64,000 nucleotides of DNA from Gracilimonas mengyeensis (GCF_900182705.1 NZ_FXTP01000001.1:558001-622000); one strand, 5' to 3'; shown: positions 46,661 through 55,697, numbered from the stretch's first letter. Made by a program: numbers and translations. The notes: generated by a model from the letters alone, not told the origin.

Positions 46661-47344
46661 TCAGCCCAATAAAAATACGGTCACGATCAGGTAGCATGAA
46701 GAAAGCAGGATACTAAGCGGTATCATTACTTTTCTCTCTTTAGCACTTTTGGAGTTGAAATTTCCAATGATGCTAAGCAAAAAAATCCCCGTCAAAATAA
46801 ACACCGTGATTCGTGATATAGCTTCCGGGATGATGCTCGAAAAACCGGTAGCAGCAAGTACAGAGAATCCGGCAAAAATCAGTATCAGAAATGAAATAAA
46901 ACTTCCCAATCGCAGAGATAAGGGAAGCTTTTTATGAAAACCTCCCCAGGCCCATTCTCCCCATTGTACTCCAAGTACAAGTAACATCTGAAAAACAGCC
47001 AGTAAGAAGGTTAAGAAGGCTGCAAAAATACCTGCGGTCCTTTCCAGCCTTAAAGACTGTTGATATGTTGATGCTACTACAGTCGCTGTATCCGATAAGC
47101 TTACGGTACACTCCGTGGTACTCATTGTGTAGCTTGAGTTCACTATAATTACATCGTCAGATTCCTTATAGTGCAGTAAATTACCGGTATCAAGGGTATG
47201 CCTTACCGCTTCTACCGATTGCCCCTCATTAAACATGGAGCACAAAATGCGCACTTCCTTCTCGGCTTCAAACCAGTACACCACCCCTGCCACATAGATT
47301 AAAAAAAGCGCAATGCCTAAAATAGTTAGTATTGTTTTATACAT
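46661..47344 (-). CDS. Four- to five-helix membrane protein of unknown function
   Basis: The 227-residue protein starts with a membrane helix (MYKTILTILGIALFLIYVAG). A soluble segment of about 75 residues follows, containing two cysteines (residues 35 and 80), then four hydrophobic helices (about 105-225). I recognise no family. The region between helix 1 and helix 2 should be periplasmic, where the cysteines could pair. It converges with the MBOAT-like gene, 54 bases apart. Confidence 0.7.
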   Translation of the reverse strand: MYKTILTILGIALFLIYVAGVVYWFEAEKEVRILCSMFNEGQSVEAVRHTLDTGNLLHYKESDDVIIVNSSYTMSTTECTVSLSDTATVVASTYQQSLRLERTAGIFAAFLTFLLAVFQMLLVLGVQWGEWAWGGFHKKLPLSLRLGSFISFLILIFAGFSVLAATGFSSIIPEAISRITVFILTGIFLLSIIGNFNSKSAKERKVMIPLSILLSSCYLIVTVFLLG

Positions 47345-47641
47345 CCTTTTTCCGTCAAGATAGTAAATCGTTTAATACGGGCCCCAGCTAATTGCAGAAA
47401 CCCGGTACAAGTCCGTCTAAAAGCTACCGGAATTGTAAAGAATAAAGGCTACTTAATTCATCAAATATTCATAAATGTTTTGAGGACATTTTTGCCGTTT
47501 TGAGATGGTGAATTTTTACAAAAAAATTACACCAAAACTTCTACTTCATAAACCGATTATTAATGTTGGTTTTACCCTTCCTATAGCTTTATACCCTGCC
47601 CATTCACCAGCCCTTAATCGTTAATAAAAACGATTTACGGG

Positions 47642-47668
47642 TAAAGAAGATCATGCTCAAGCCGATAA
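47642..47668 (+). promoter_or_regulatory. Sigma-28-type promoter of the chemoreceptor-barrel fusion
   Basis: TAAAGAAG (47642-47649), 11 bases, GCCGATAA (47661-47668). Both the TAAAG core and the complete -10 octamer match the consensus. It is the best-scoring of the six sites by eye and lies 87 bases before the start codon. Confidence 0.85.
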
Positions 47669-47755
47669 TGTAGAAAGAAATTTTATCAGTAAAATCATTG
47701 CCCCTAAAAGCTGTTTTGGATGCTCGCTTTTATGGGCATAAGGAGTAACAATATT

Positions 47756-50512
47756 ATGAATCATAAGCTATCCATTAACCAGAAAATGTGGATTACTGCC
47801 AGTCTCATTTCCATCATGTTTCTGCTTCTTCTATTCTTCTTTAACAGAACTCTTAGCAAGTCTGAAAATATCGGAATTTCCAATGCTTCTGAAGTGATGT
47901 ATGAGGACCAGAAAGACAAAGTTAAAGTGGCTACCCATAGCATGGCACTTTCTCTTGGAGAAATCATCAAATCTGAACAGGATGATCAACAGCAATTAGA
48001 AATTATCCGGGGTGCAGTGGACCCTATTCGCTTTGAAAGCGATCAATCCGGCTACTTCTTTGTTTATCATAAAACAACGGTGGTTGCCCTGCCCCCAAAG
48101 AAAGAATTGATTGGTAACGACCTTAGTGACTCTAAGGATACCCAGGGAATATATTTTGTACGGGAGCTTTATAAAGAAGCCAAAAATGGCGGAGGATTTG
48201 TGGATTATGTATTCCCCAAACCAGGCGCAGGTGATCAACCCAAAATTGGCTATGCAGAAATGATTCCGGGTACCGATTATTGGATAGGGACCGGCGTTTA
48301 CCTGGATAATATAGCCACAACAAGAGCTCACATTGAAGAGCAGATCGGCGAAGCGGTTCGTTCCCAAAACCTGATTATGTACCTGTTCGTGGTTCCCTTG
48401 TTTCTTGGAATTTTAGTGGCTCTATTCTTCATTTCCAGGAGTATTGTAATCCCACTAAGAAAAGTATCGGAAAACTTAAGTGATGCTGCCAACCAGGTTT
48501 CTTCGGCCTCGGCCATGGTGTCACAATCGGGACAATCTTTGGCTGAAGGCTCAACACAACAGGCTGCTTCCATTCAGGAAACTTCTGCTTCTCTCTCTGA
48601 ATTGAACAGTAAGACCCATGAAAACAGTGAGAATGCCCGGCGGGCTGATCACTTTATGCAGGAAACAAATACCGTAATAGAATCCGCCGACCAGGAAATG
48701 AAGAACCTGGCTATTTCTATGACTCAAATTTCGGAATCAAGCAATGAAATACACCGGATTATTAAAACGATTGATGATATCGCCTTTCAAACCAATCTGC
48801 TTGCATTAAATGCGGCCGTTGAGGCTGCCCGTGCCGGAGACGCCGGAGCAGGTTTTGCCGTGGTTGCCAGCGAAGTTCGAAGTCTTGCCGTACGTGCAGC
48901 AGAATCAGCCCGAAACACCACACAGCTTATAGATACCACTTCAAAGCGTATTCAGGAAGGCGAAGAATCTGCCGAACGAACAAAAGTAGCCTTCTCCCAG
49001 ATTCAGGACTCCTCTTCTAAAGTTGCGGATATCATCGCAGAGATTTCAACAGCCTCGGAAGAACAAGCCAACGGAATTGAACAAATCAGCACAGCGGTAA
49101 ATGAAATGAATACCGTAACCCAGCAAAATACTGCCACCGCTGAGGAAGCCGCTGGCTCTTCGGAAGAAATGGCCGCCCAGGCTAAGGAAATGGAGAATAT
49201 GGCCGTTGAACTCAGCCTGGTAGTGAACGGAAATCAAAACCAGTCGGCTTTAAAAACATCTTTTAGCCCGTCGCTGAAGAGCTTTGCCCCGGGTAAAAAA
49301 TCATGGGCCCTGCGCTCCTTCCTGATACTGCTCTTTGCCACTTTTGGATTGGCAAAGGCCCAGACGGTAAAGATAGGTGGCTTCGTATCCAGTGAGACCT
49401 ACTTTGACAGCAAAGAAGGCATAGCCTCACGCGAGTCAAATGTGTTATTGTTCTCCAAAAAGCCCATGTATGATAACCTGGGCAACGACCTCACCGATGT
49501 ACGGTCGTTTCACATGGTATCCTTTAACAGCCGCCTGCGGGCATCTGTTTCAGAGGTTGAAGCCTTTGGAGCCAAAAGCAGTGCCGTCATTGAATTCGAC
49601 TTCCTTGGCACCGGCGAAAGCTTCGTTAATATGCCCCGCATGCGCCATGCCTATGTCAATCTTGACTGGGAGAAAAGTAGCCTGCTGATGGGACAATACT
49701 GGCACCCCATGTTCAATCCCATCTGTTTCCCTCAGGTGATGGGCTGGGGTGGCGCAGCGCCTGTAAACGTTCTATCCCGCAACAACCAAGTGAGGTTTAC
49801 TTACCAGCTTAGTCCCAGTGTTTCTGCTAATATCAGTGCCCTATCTCACCGGGATTTCACCAGCAACGGTCCGGACGGTTATTCTTCCAAGTACATCCGC
49901 AATAGTGGTATCCCGGAAATGAACCTTCATATGGAATATAAAAACGAGTCGATCATGGCCGGCTTTACCTCTGGGTTCAAGTCTATCAAACCGAGAACGG
50001 TTACCCCGGCCGGTTATAAAACCGATGAAACTTTACAAAGCTGGCACGCAAACGCATTTATCACCTACACATCAAAGAAGATACATGCCAAGTTCACCAC
50101 TATCTACGGGCAAAATATGACCAACTTCCTGATGATTGGCGGTTATGCTGAAAAAAGTGTGCAGCCTGAAAAAATCACCTACACCAACCTGACCACCTCC
50201 TCCTATTGGACGGAAATAAGCAGTCGCGGGGAAAAATTCAAAGCCGCCCTTTTTGCCGGATATACGATCAATCATGGCGCCAGCGAAACCATTATTGGCT
50301 CTACTCCTGTGTTCTACGGCAGAGGCACGGACATTGCCTCCATATACCGCATCGCTCCTCGTATCACCTTTAAGAATGGCCCGCTGTTGTGGGGACTGGA
50401 ATACACCTGGACTTCAGCAGCCTACGGCACACCCGATATAAAAGGAAAAGTGCGTAATACGGAAGATGTATCCATGTACCGCATTCAGATAGCCGCTATT
50501 TATACTTTCTGA
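47756..50512 (+). CDS. Chemoreceptor fused to an outer-membrane beta-barrel
   Basis: AGGAG precedes the ATG at 47756 by 10 bases, giving 918 residues. Domains: membrane helix (12-30), single-Cache sensor (about 45-195, with SGYFFVY and [13 protein letters not shown]), second helix (206-230), HAMP, and chemoreceptor signalling coiled coil with tip [20 protein letters not shown] (339-358). It then does not stop. A lysine-flanked hydrophobic segment, [23 protein letters not shown] in two parts (514-525, 526-536), looks like an internal signal peptide with an AKA cleavage site. A 383-residue strand-rich barrel ending AAIYTF follows. Topology is consistent: cytoplasmic signalling domain, third crossing, barrel exported. 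Processing into two proteins is an inference. Confidence 0.88.
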   Translation: MNHKLSINQKMWITASLISIMFLLLLFFFNRTLSKSENIGISNASEVMYEDQKDKVKVATHSMALSLGEIIKSEQDDQQQLEIIRGAVDPIRFESDQSGYFFVYHKTTVVALPPKKELIGNDLSDSKDTQGIYFVRELYKEAKNGGGFVDYVFPKPGAGDQPKIGYAEMIPGTDYWIGTGVYLDNIATTRAHIEEQIGEAVRSQNLIMYLFVVPLFLGILVALFFISRSIVIPLRKVSENLSDAANQVSSASAMVSQSGQSLAEGSTQQAASIQETSASLSELNSKTHENSENARRADHFMQETNTVIESADQEMKNLAISMTQISESSNEIHRIIKTIDDIAFQTNLLALNAAVEAARAGDAGAGFAVVASEVRSLAVRAAESARNTTQLIDTTSKRIQEGEESAERTKVAFSQIQDSSSKVADIIAEISTASEEQANGIEQISTAVNEMNTVTQQNTATAEEAAGSSEEMAAQAKEMENMAVELSLVVNGNQNQSALKTSFSPSLKSFAPGKKSWALRSFLILLFATFGLAKAQTVKIGGFVSSETYFDSKEGIASRESNVLLFSKKPMYDNLGNDLTDVRSFHMVSFNSRLRASVSEVEAFGAKSSAVIEFDFLGTGESFVNMPRMRHAYVNLDWEKSSLLMGQYWHPMFNPICFPQVMGWGGAAPVNVLSRNNQVRFTYQLSPSVSANISALSHRDFTSNGPDGYSSKYIRNSGIPEMNLHMEYKNESIMAGFTSGFKSIKPRTVTPAGYKTDETLQSWHANAFITYTSKKIHAKFTTIYGQNMTNFLMIGGYAEKSVQPEKITYTNLTTSSYWTEISSRGEKFKAALFAGYTINHGASETIIGSTPVFYGRGTDIASIYRIAPRITFKNGPLLWGLEYTWTSAAYGTPDIKGKVRNTEDVSMYRIQIAAIYTF

Positions 50513-50529
50513 TAGAAAACCCTTACTTT

Positions 50530-50562
50530 ACAACCCGGTCTTATAATTCCAGGCCGGGTTGT
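50530..50562 (+). terminator. Probable terminator hairpin after the fusion gene
   Basis: ACAACCCGG and CCGGGTTGT form a 9-bp stem 18 bases after the stop codon. There is no long T-run after it, so its strength is uncertain. Confidence 0.6.
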
Positions 50563-50611
50563 CCTCGTTACGAATGTCTCGTTCGTAATGCCTGCTGGAA
50601 CCTCTGGTTCC
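50562..50611. repeat. Double-hairpin intergenic repeat with TCT loops, family C copy 2
   Basis: Hairpins TTACGAA...TTCGTAA and GGAACC-TCT-GGTTCC. Compared with 34808-34855 the stems differ on both arms so that pairing is kept, while the flanking CTCG and AATGCCT and the TCT are conserved. The spacer 50513-50861 otherwise contains family D copy 2 and an A/C-rich tail, and no gene. Confidence 0.7.
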
Positions 50612-50645
50612 AAGTAGATGATTAGGAGCTAAAGCGGACATCATA

Positions 50646-50686
50646 TTGAACCATGATTTTGGGGATTTAAGGATGAACAGGATTTG
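50646..50686. repeat. TGAACC-GATTTT-GGATT intergenic repeat, family D copy 2
   Basis: TTGAACCATGATTTTGGGGA, then TTTAAGGATGAACAGGATTTG, related to 35111-35151. Confidence 0.65.
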
Positions 50687-50861
50687 AAAAAATCATCCAT
50701 CAAACATCGGTCCGTCGGTCTATCGCACATCTATTGAAAAACATCTCTCAATTAGAAAAGCCATCATTCATTTATCCCTCCAGGATTTATAACCCAAAGC
50801 ACACAATACTAACCACTCATCATTCACAACTACTTACACCTTGAACCTATAATCTTGTCCC

Positions 50862-51491
50862 TTACCCCTCACTTATTCTATAGGCACAACGCCTGCCATC
50901 ACTCAACAGATGCTCTACCCGGGTTACCTGTACATCCTCTCCAAGTAAGGCTTTGAAGGTTTGCAATTCTGCCCGGCAAAAGCCCTGACATGCTTTGGCC
51001 GCCAAGCAAATGGGACAATGGTTTTCAATAAAAATAAATGCATCATCTTCTTCTTTATACTCCGCCATGTATCCTTCACGGCTTCGGATTTCTGCCAGTT
51101 TCTCAATGCGAGTTTCCAGACTTGAATACTCATTGATTTCGGCAGAATACCGCTCTTGCATATTTTTTTCATGGCGGGATATAACCTGATCTACCGCTTC
51201 TTCACCCAAAGTATCGCGCATCATTTGTATAAGATTGGCAGTAAGCTTTGCGTGGGCATCGGGAAAACGGTCGTGCCCTTTTTGAGTCAACGACCAAATT
51301 TGCTTTGGTCGGCCGCGCCCTTCGGCTACCGATTTTGACTGCACCAATCCCTCCTTTTCCAGCTTCAACAGATGGAAACGGGCACCTTCGGTCGTAATCT
51401 TTAAGGAATCAGCTATCCCGGATATAGATTTAGGACCGCCTCGCTTGAGGATTTCCAGAGCTTTTTCATTTTCTGCTAATTGCGTCTGCAT
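50862..51491 (-). CDS. SufR-like winged-helix regulator with cysteine cluster
   Basis: ATG at 51491 gives 209 residues; an upstream in-frame TTG at 51500 is less likely. A winged helix-turn-helix (about 15-75; SISGIADSLKITTEGARFHL) is followed by a helical linker and a C-terminal cysteine set. The cysteines are in ENHCPICLAAKACQGFCRAE plus a last one in RRCAYRI. This arrangement matches iron-sulfur-sensing regulators related to SufR. It is divergent from superoxide dismutase, suggesting that oxidation or loss of the cluster relieves repression of that gene. An inverted repeat between them is the likely operator. Confidence 0.85.
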   Translation of the reverse strand: MQTQLAENEKALEILKRGGPKSISGIADSLKITTEGARFHLLKLEKEGLVQSKSVAEGRGRPKQIWSLTQKGHDRFPDAHAKLTANLIQMMRDTLGEEAVDQVISRHEKNMQERYSAEINEYSSLETRIEKLAEIRSREGYMAEYKEEDDAFIFIENHCPICLAAKACQGFCRAELQTFKALLGEDVQVTRVEHLLSDGRRCAYRISEG

Positions 51492-51604
51492 TGTGCACAA
51501 GAATTAATCGATAGAATTGCCTTTTATATTACTGAATTCGTGTTGAACAGTAAATTCATCACCCTTCTTAAAAACTTATACCAGTGATAAAGAGTAATTA
51601 TACT

Positions 51605-51632
51605 AATAAACAAAGTGATTATTTTGTTTATT
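51605..51632. promoter_or_regulatory. Candidate operator overlapping the sodB promoter
   Basis: A perfect 10-bp inverted repeat, AATAAACAAA (51605-51614) and TTTGTTTATT (51623-51632), with an 8-base spacer. TTTG at 51623 and TACTTTG at 51645 resemble the -33 and -7 boxes of Bacteroidota housekeeping promoters. A regulator bound here would then cover the -33 region. Confidence 0.6.
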
Positions 51633-51681
51633 GTAATTCTTTGGTACTTTGTCTGGCGAATCGAAACCAATCAAACACATT

Positions 51682-52290
51682 ATGAGTTACGAATTACCTG
51701 AACTTTCATTTGAATACGATGCCCTGAAACCTTCCATTGATGCCAAAACCATGGAAATCCATCACACCAAACACCACCAGGGTTACACCAACAAATTTAA
51801 TAATGCCATTGAAGGCACTGATCTTGAAGATCAGGACATCGAAGAGATCTTCAGTTCTGTGTCCAAGCATTCAACGGCCGTAAGAAATAACGGTGGCGGA
51901 TTCTACAACCATTCTCTATTCTGGAGTATCCTGGCCCCTAACGCCGGTGGAAGTCCTGATGGTGAGCTGGCTGAAGCCATCGATAAAGCCTTTGGTTCTT
52001 TTGATGCCTTTAAGGAAGAATTCGCGAGCGCTGCAGGTTCCCGTTTTGGATCTGGCTGGGCCTGGTTAATCGTGAATGCTGACGGTGAACTTGAGATCAC
52101 ATCTACTCCAAATCAGGATAATCCACTTATGGATGTTGCCGACGTACAGGGAACGCCTATCCTGGGACTGGACGTGTGGGAACATGCCTACTACCTCAAC
52201 TACCAAAACAGACGTCCCGATTACATCAGTAGCTTCTGGAATGTAGTGAACTGGGATAAAGTGGCTGAATACTATAACGAAGCCAAATAA
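51682..52290 (+). CDS. sodB: Iron/manganese superoxide dismutase
   Basis: ATG at 51682 gives 202 residues starting [20 protein letters not shown], the family N-terminus. A TTG-initiated frame from 51649 adds a non-family leader. Metal ligands are His in [12 protein letters not shown], His in [11 protein letters not shown], and Asp and His in [16 protein letters not shown]. Fe and Mn forms are hard to separate by eye. The [12 protein letters not shown] and [10 protein letters not shown] regions are typical. It detoxifies superoxide in the cytoplasm. It is a single gene with its own terminator. Confidence 0.96.
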   Translation: MSYELPELSFEYDALKPSIDAKTMEIHHTKHHQGYTNKFNNAIEGTDLEDQDIEEIFSSVSKHSTAVRNNGGGFYNHSLFWSILAPNAGGSPDGELAEAIDKAFGSFDAFKEEFASAAGSRFGSGWAWLIVNADGELEITSTPNQDNPLMDVADVQGTPILGLDVWEHAYYLNYQNRRPDYISSFWNVVNWDKVAEYYNEAK

Positions 52291-52310
52291 CAAGTTACTT
52301 GTTGATACCG

Positions 52311-52349
52311 GCAGGGTTGTCAATACTGATTTGACAGCCCTGCTTTTTT
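52311..52349 (+). terminator. Intrinsic terminator of sodB
   Basis: GCAGGGTTGTCAA pairs with TTTGACAGCCCTGC, followed by six T residues, 20 bases after the stop. Confidence 0.93.
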
Positions 52350-52377
52350 ATTGGTCTCAGCCTAGAGTTAAAAACCC

Positions 52378-52669
52378 TGCACTTTCAGTGCAGCACTTTA
52401 GTATTCCGAAAAAATCTAATTCGTGCATTTAGAGTCATTCTGAGGCCCCGAATCAGTCGGGGCGAATAAACTTAGCCACGCAATGATTACCAGTTTTTTA
52501 CAGGCAATAGCGAGGGTTCCACTGGAGAAGTAGTGTATGAAATTGCTGGAAGATGCTCCGCAAAATGCAAGGTCCTTCGTCCCGAGTTATTCGGGATCAG
52601 GATGACCATGATGGTAAAGAAACCGGGACTTTCAGTCCCAACCCAAACCTCTGCACTTTCAGTGCAGAG
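52378..52669. repeat. Constant-loop hairpins (TTTCA) flanking a family E repeat
   Basis: Three hairpins share the loop TTTCA with different stems: CTGCAC-TTTCA-GTGCAG (52378-52394), GGGAC-TTTCA-GTCCC (52625-52639) and CTCTGCAC-TTTCA-GTGCAGAG (52649-52669). Between them lies a family E unit (52432-52606) with GGCCCCGAATCAGTCGGGGC and the ending CCCGAGTTATTCGGGATCAG. The whole spacer between sodB and the DUF2480 gene is made of repeats. Confidence 0.7.
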
Positions 52670-52696
52670 TGATTTAGTTAACCGCTTCACTGTCCT

Positions 52697-53227
52697 ATGA
52701 GTAATACAAAAAATTCTCCATCTGATCCCATCAGAAATAAAATTAAAGAAAGTCCTCTGATCGTATTAGATTTGGAGACCTATAAGCCCGATGGACTTAT
52801 AGAAAATTTTGACATGGCCTCCCTATTGGAAAAAGGACTGGTTGCGCGACGAGAGCCATTCAATGAAATGCTGGAAAAGGTAAATTGGGATCATTACACT
52901 GATAAGCACGTAGCCGTACATTGTTCTACCTCTGCTATTTTGCCACCCTGGCCTTATTTGCAGGTGGCTAGTGCATTGCAACCGGTGGCTCGCTCAGCTG
53001 GTTTTGGAACGCGGGAAGATTATCATATGGAGTTATGGAAAAGCAATATTAACAAATGGGATAATCAGCAATTTGAAGGCGAAAGGGTGATCCTGAAAGC
53101 CAATAAAAATATACCGCATGAGATTTACCTGACAGCTGGCTATCGGTTGCGAAAGGTCGTTCAAACGCTTATGTATGGTATGCCAGCCAATACGGTTCCT
53201 GTTTTTAAACGAAAAATTTCTAAATAA
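52697..53227 (+). CDS. DUF2480 family protein
   Basis: This is a 176-residue cytoplasmic protein matching DUF2480, a family nearly restricted to Bacteroidota relatives. Landmarks are SPLIVLDLETYKPDG, a central HYTDKHVAVHCSTSAILPPW and the end YGMPANTVPVFKRK. Function is unknown. It starts a same-strand run with an FMN reductase-like gene 13 bases later and a CbiX-like gene, which may be an operon for a redox or metal task. Confidence 0.88.
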   Translation: MSNTKNSPSDPIRNKIKESPLIVLDLETYKPDGLIENFDMASLLEKGLVARREPFNEMLEKVNWDHYTDKHVAVHCSTSAILPPWPYLQVASALQPVARSAGFGTREDYHMELWKSNINKWDNQQFEGERVILKANKNIPHEIYLTAGYRLRKVVQTLMYGMPANTVPVFKRKISK

Positions 53228-53240
53228 TTAACATCAACGC

Positions 53241-53804
53241 ATGCTACTTTTTAACGGATCTCTCCACAATGTTGACCAGGACGAAAACTCTTTTCTTGCC
53301 ACTGTTTACGATCACGTTTTACAGGAATCTCAGGATAATGATTTAGATGTTAACCAAGTGGACCTTTCCAAAACAGAGGTACCCTTTTTCGACCCTTATG
53401 ACCAGACGGCACCTGAACACGTGGAACATCTGATCCAGCAGTTTAGCACAGAAGAGCTTCAGATTTGGATTGCTCCCTTATATCATGGAAGTATACCCGG
53501 CGTGATGAAAAACGCATTGGATTGGCTTCAGCTTACCAGCAAGAATGAATCTCCCTATCTAACCGACAAAAAAATCGGGCTGATTTGTATTTCCGATGGT
53601 ACTTTCGGGATTCAAGGCATAAACGCCATGACGGCTATAGCCCACACTTTGCGCGCCTGGGTACTCCCCTACTCTATTCCCATCAATAAGCTGGAAGCAC
53701 AGGTTCGAAATCCAGATCACCTTGCCAGCTATTACCGGAGTAAAATCAAGCTCATGGTACAGCTGTTAAAAGAGGAAAGCCTTAAAAATTCACAGTCTGT
53801 CTAA
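53241..53804 (+). CDS. NADPH-dependent FMN reductase-family flavoprotein
   Basis: The 187-residue flavodoxin-like protein opens with LLFNGSLHN (FMN phosphate loop region). It contains WIAPLYHGSIPGVMKNALDWLQ (in the pattern P-x-Y-x-G-x-x-P-x-x-x-K-N-x-x-D-W), diagnostic of the FMN_red family. Members reduce quinones, azo dyes, chromate or free flavins. Cytoplasmic, 13 bases after the DUF2480 gene, so probably co-expressed. Confidence 0.87.
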   Translation: MLLFNGSLHNVDQDENSFLATVYDHVLQESQDNDLDVNQVDLSKTEVPFFDPYDQTAPEHVEHLIQQFSTEELQIWIAPLYHGSIPGVMKNALDWLQLTSKNESPYLTDKKIGLICISDGTFGIQGINAMTAIAHTLRAWVLPYSIPINKLEAQVRNPDHLASYYRSKIKLMVQLLKEESLKNSQSV

Positions 53805-53874
53805 ACTGCTGAGAAAGGAACCCTATACCTTCAAACTTTCTTATTATAAAGCCAAACATCATTTACCAAAGTCA

Positions 53875-54780
53875 ATGAATCAACCGGAAAACACCTCTAA
53901 TACAGGCATCTTAATTATGGCCCACGGCGGAGGTACTACCTGGAACCGTATGGTGAAAGAAGCAGCCCGGCCTTTGATTAAGAAGTATCCCGTGGAATTT
54001 GCCTGGGGCATGGCCAATTTTGTGTCTATTCAAAAAGCCGTACAGAAGCTCGAGACTCAGAGCATAGACCGTATTTTGGTGATTCCGCTGTTTATTTCGA
54101 AGCACAGTCCTATTCTTCGTCAGGCCGAGTATTTGCTGGGTTTGCGGGATGAACTGGCCGACCCGCCCATGCCGGTAATGCACTATACGGATGAATTTGT
54201 GGAGATGTCTGGGGTTGATATTGATGATTCCCATTTCATGCACAACATGCTCTTTCCGCCAAGCCTTAACCCGGTGGAAATCAACACGCCGGTAGAGTTT
54301 ACTGATGCCTTGGATGATCATCCAATAGTCGCTCAAATTTTGCGGGATCGTATTCTTGCACTTAGTAAACATCCTGAACAGGAAACGGTGGTGTTGGCCG
54401 CTCACGGACCCAATGGCGAAGAAGATAACACCGGCTGGGTACAGAGTATGGAATCATTGGCCGCCCAGGTCCAGGAAATGCAACGGGAAACGGGTGCAGC
54501 ATTCAGGCATATCACAGCGCTTACCGTTCGGGATGATGCCCCGGAAGCTATTCATGAGCAGGCCAAGCAGCACCTAAGAGCTGCTGTAAGACAAGGAAAT
54601 ATTTCCGGTGAAGCCATTGTGATCCCGGTTTTTCTCTCTCCCGGTGGAAGGGAAAAATCCATCACAAAACGTCTGGAAGGTTTGAGTTTTAAATGGAGCG
54701 GAGAAACCTTACTGCCTGATGCCCGGCTAACCGATTTTTTAGTAGAAAGTGTGAAAGAGGCTTATTCACGTCAAAGTTAA
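53875..54780 (+). CDS. CbiX/SirB-like chelatase-family protein (two-domain)
   Basis: The 301-residue protein contains two related halves of the sirohydrochlorin chelatase fold. The first has GILIMAHGGGTTWN and IDRILVIPLFISKHSPI (12-115), the second ETVVLAAHGPNGEED and EAIVIPVFLSPGGREKSI (165-280). The histidine of each MAHGG/AAHGP motif is the usual metal-inserting residue. CbiX and SirB insert cobalt or iron into sirohydrochlorin. No cobalamin or siroheme genes are nearby, so the metal and substrate are undecided. Confidence 0.82.
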   Translation: MNQPENTSNTGILIMAHGGGTTWNRMVKEAARPLIKKYPVEFAWGMANFVSIQKAVQKLETQSIDRILVIPLFISKHSPILRQAEYLLGLRDELADPPMPVMHYTDEFVEMSGVDIDDSHFMHNMLFPPSLNPVEINTPVEFTDALDDHPIVAQILRDRILALSKHPEQETVVLAAHGPNGEEDNTGWVQSMESLAAQVQEMQRETGAAFRHITALTVRDDAPEAIHEQAKQHLRAAVRQGNISGEAIVIPVFLSPGGREKSITKRLEGLSFKWSGETLLPDARLTDFLVESVKEAYSRQS

Positions 54781-54968
54781 CCCCCTATCTTACAAAACCC
54801 TTTCCTGATAGTGCCTCTATCTAAAGGTTTGGAACAAGCTTTAAAATTGATTTCATTACTTTAGTTTGCTCTTCTGTGTTATCGAGTCAAACCTCATCAA
54901 TGATGCCTCCAATAATTCAGCCTTATCATGATGAGGGTCAATAATTTCCATCATTTAAAAAAATCATA

Positions 54969-54994
54969 GGGTATCCACTTTCTGAATCGTATTA
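54969..54994 (+). promoter_or_regulatory. Putative ECF-sigma promoter of the sigma gene
   Basis: GGGTA (54969-54973), 14 bases, CGTATTA (54988-54994), within ATAGGGTATCC and ATCGTATTAACT. The same two boxes with identical spacing lie before fecR (55975-56000). The start codon is 95 bases downstream. The rest of the 308-base spacer (54781-55088) shows nothing else. Confidence 0.65.
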
Positions 54995-55088
54995 ACTAAT
55001 GTAAGGGCCATATTTATTGGGATATTTTATAAATATGTACCTGTTGGATAGATTACATTAGGACAAAGCATTCTTGCGGAATGGACAC

Positions 55089-55697
55089 ATGGAACAGGAC
55101 GAAGTAAAATTTCTTGTCAGAGGTTTGGCGGAAGGTGACGAGTGGGCTTTTAAGAATATCTTTCTTCTCTATTATGAGCCACTTTGCAACTTTTGCTGGC
55201 GCTATACCAAATCAAAAGCTATTTCAGAAGATTTGGTGCAGGAAATGTTTGCTGATGTTTGGCATAACCGTGCTGTCTTCGATCCTAATAAATGTATAAG
55301 ACTGTATCTATATAAGGCCGTTAAGAATAAAGCCCTCGATTACCTGGACCACCAAAGAGTGATCAGAGAATATGAGGAGGAGCAGCAAAAACAAAATACA
55401 GGGATTGACGAACAGGGAAGTTTTCATCAAGATAATGAACAGTTCATTATTGCAGCCCGAGAAGCTATTTATAATCTGCCTCACCGTACTCAACAAATTT
55501 ACATCCTAAGTCGGGAAGATGGATTCACCTATCCCGAAATTGCAGATATCATGGACATCTCTACAAAAACAGTAGAAGCCCATATCAGCAAAGCACTGGA
55601 TATGCTACGGATTCGACTACGTAAATTGTTTCCGGAACAGGTAACAGAGCGAACCATCGCCAAAATATTCTCCTTTCGATCAACGGGCACAAAATAA
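55089..55697 (+). CDS. ECF sigma factor, FecI/sigma-70 region 2 and 4 type
   Basis: ATG at 55089 gives 202 residues; a TTG at 55074 is less likely. Region 2 is at about 10-85 (YYEPLCNFCWRYTKSKAISE, then EDLVQEMFADVWHNR) and region 4 at about 125-180 with the helix-turn-helix EDGFTYPEIADIMDISTKTVEAHISKA in two parts (residues about 140-166). It belongs to the Bacteroidota family of ECF sigmas paired with FecR and a SusC receptor. It should direct transcription of the downstream polysaccharide locus when FecR is inactivated. Confidence 0.93.
   Translation: MEQDEVKFLVRGLAEGDEWAFKNIFLLYYEPLCNFCWRYTKSKAISEDLVQEMFADVWHNRAVFDPNKCIRLYLYKAVKNKALDYLDHQRVIREYEEEQQKQNTGIDEQGSFHQDNEQFIIAAREAIYNLPHRTQQIYILSREDGFTYPEIADIMDISTKTVEAHISKALDMLRIRLRKLFPEQVTERTIAKIFSFRSTGTK

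Noticed and set aside
47720-47755. ATG upstream of the fusion gene start
   Set aside because: The ATG at 47756 has AGGAG at the right distance and directly precedes the expected short N-terminus before the first membrane helix.
49199-50512. Separate internal start for the barrel part of the fusion
   Set aside because: An ATG at 49199 has a purine-rich lead, but it lies inside the conserved chemoreceptor coil and would give a 54-residue lead before the signal cleavage site. It cannot be excluded experimentally.
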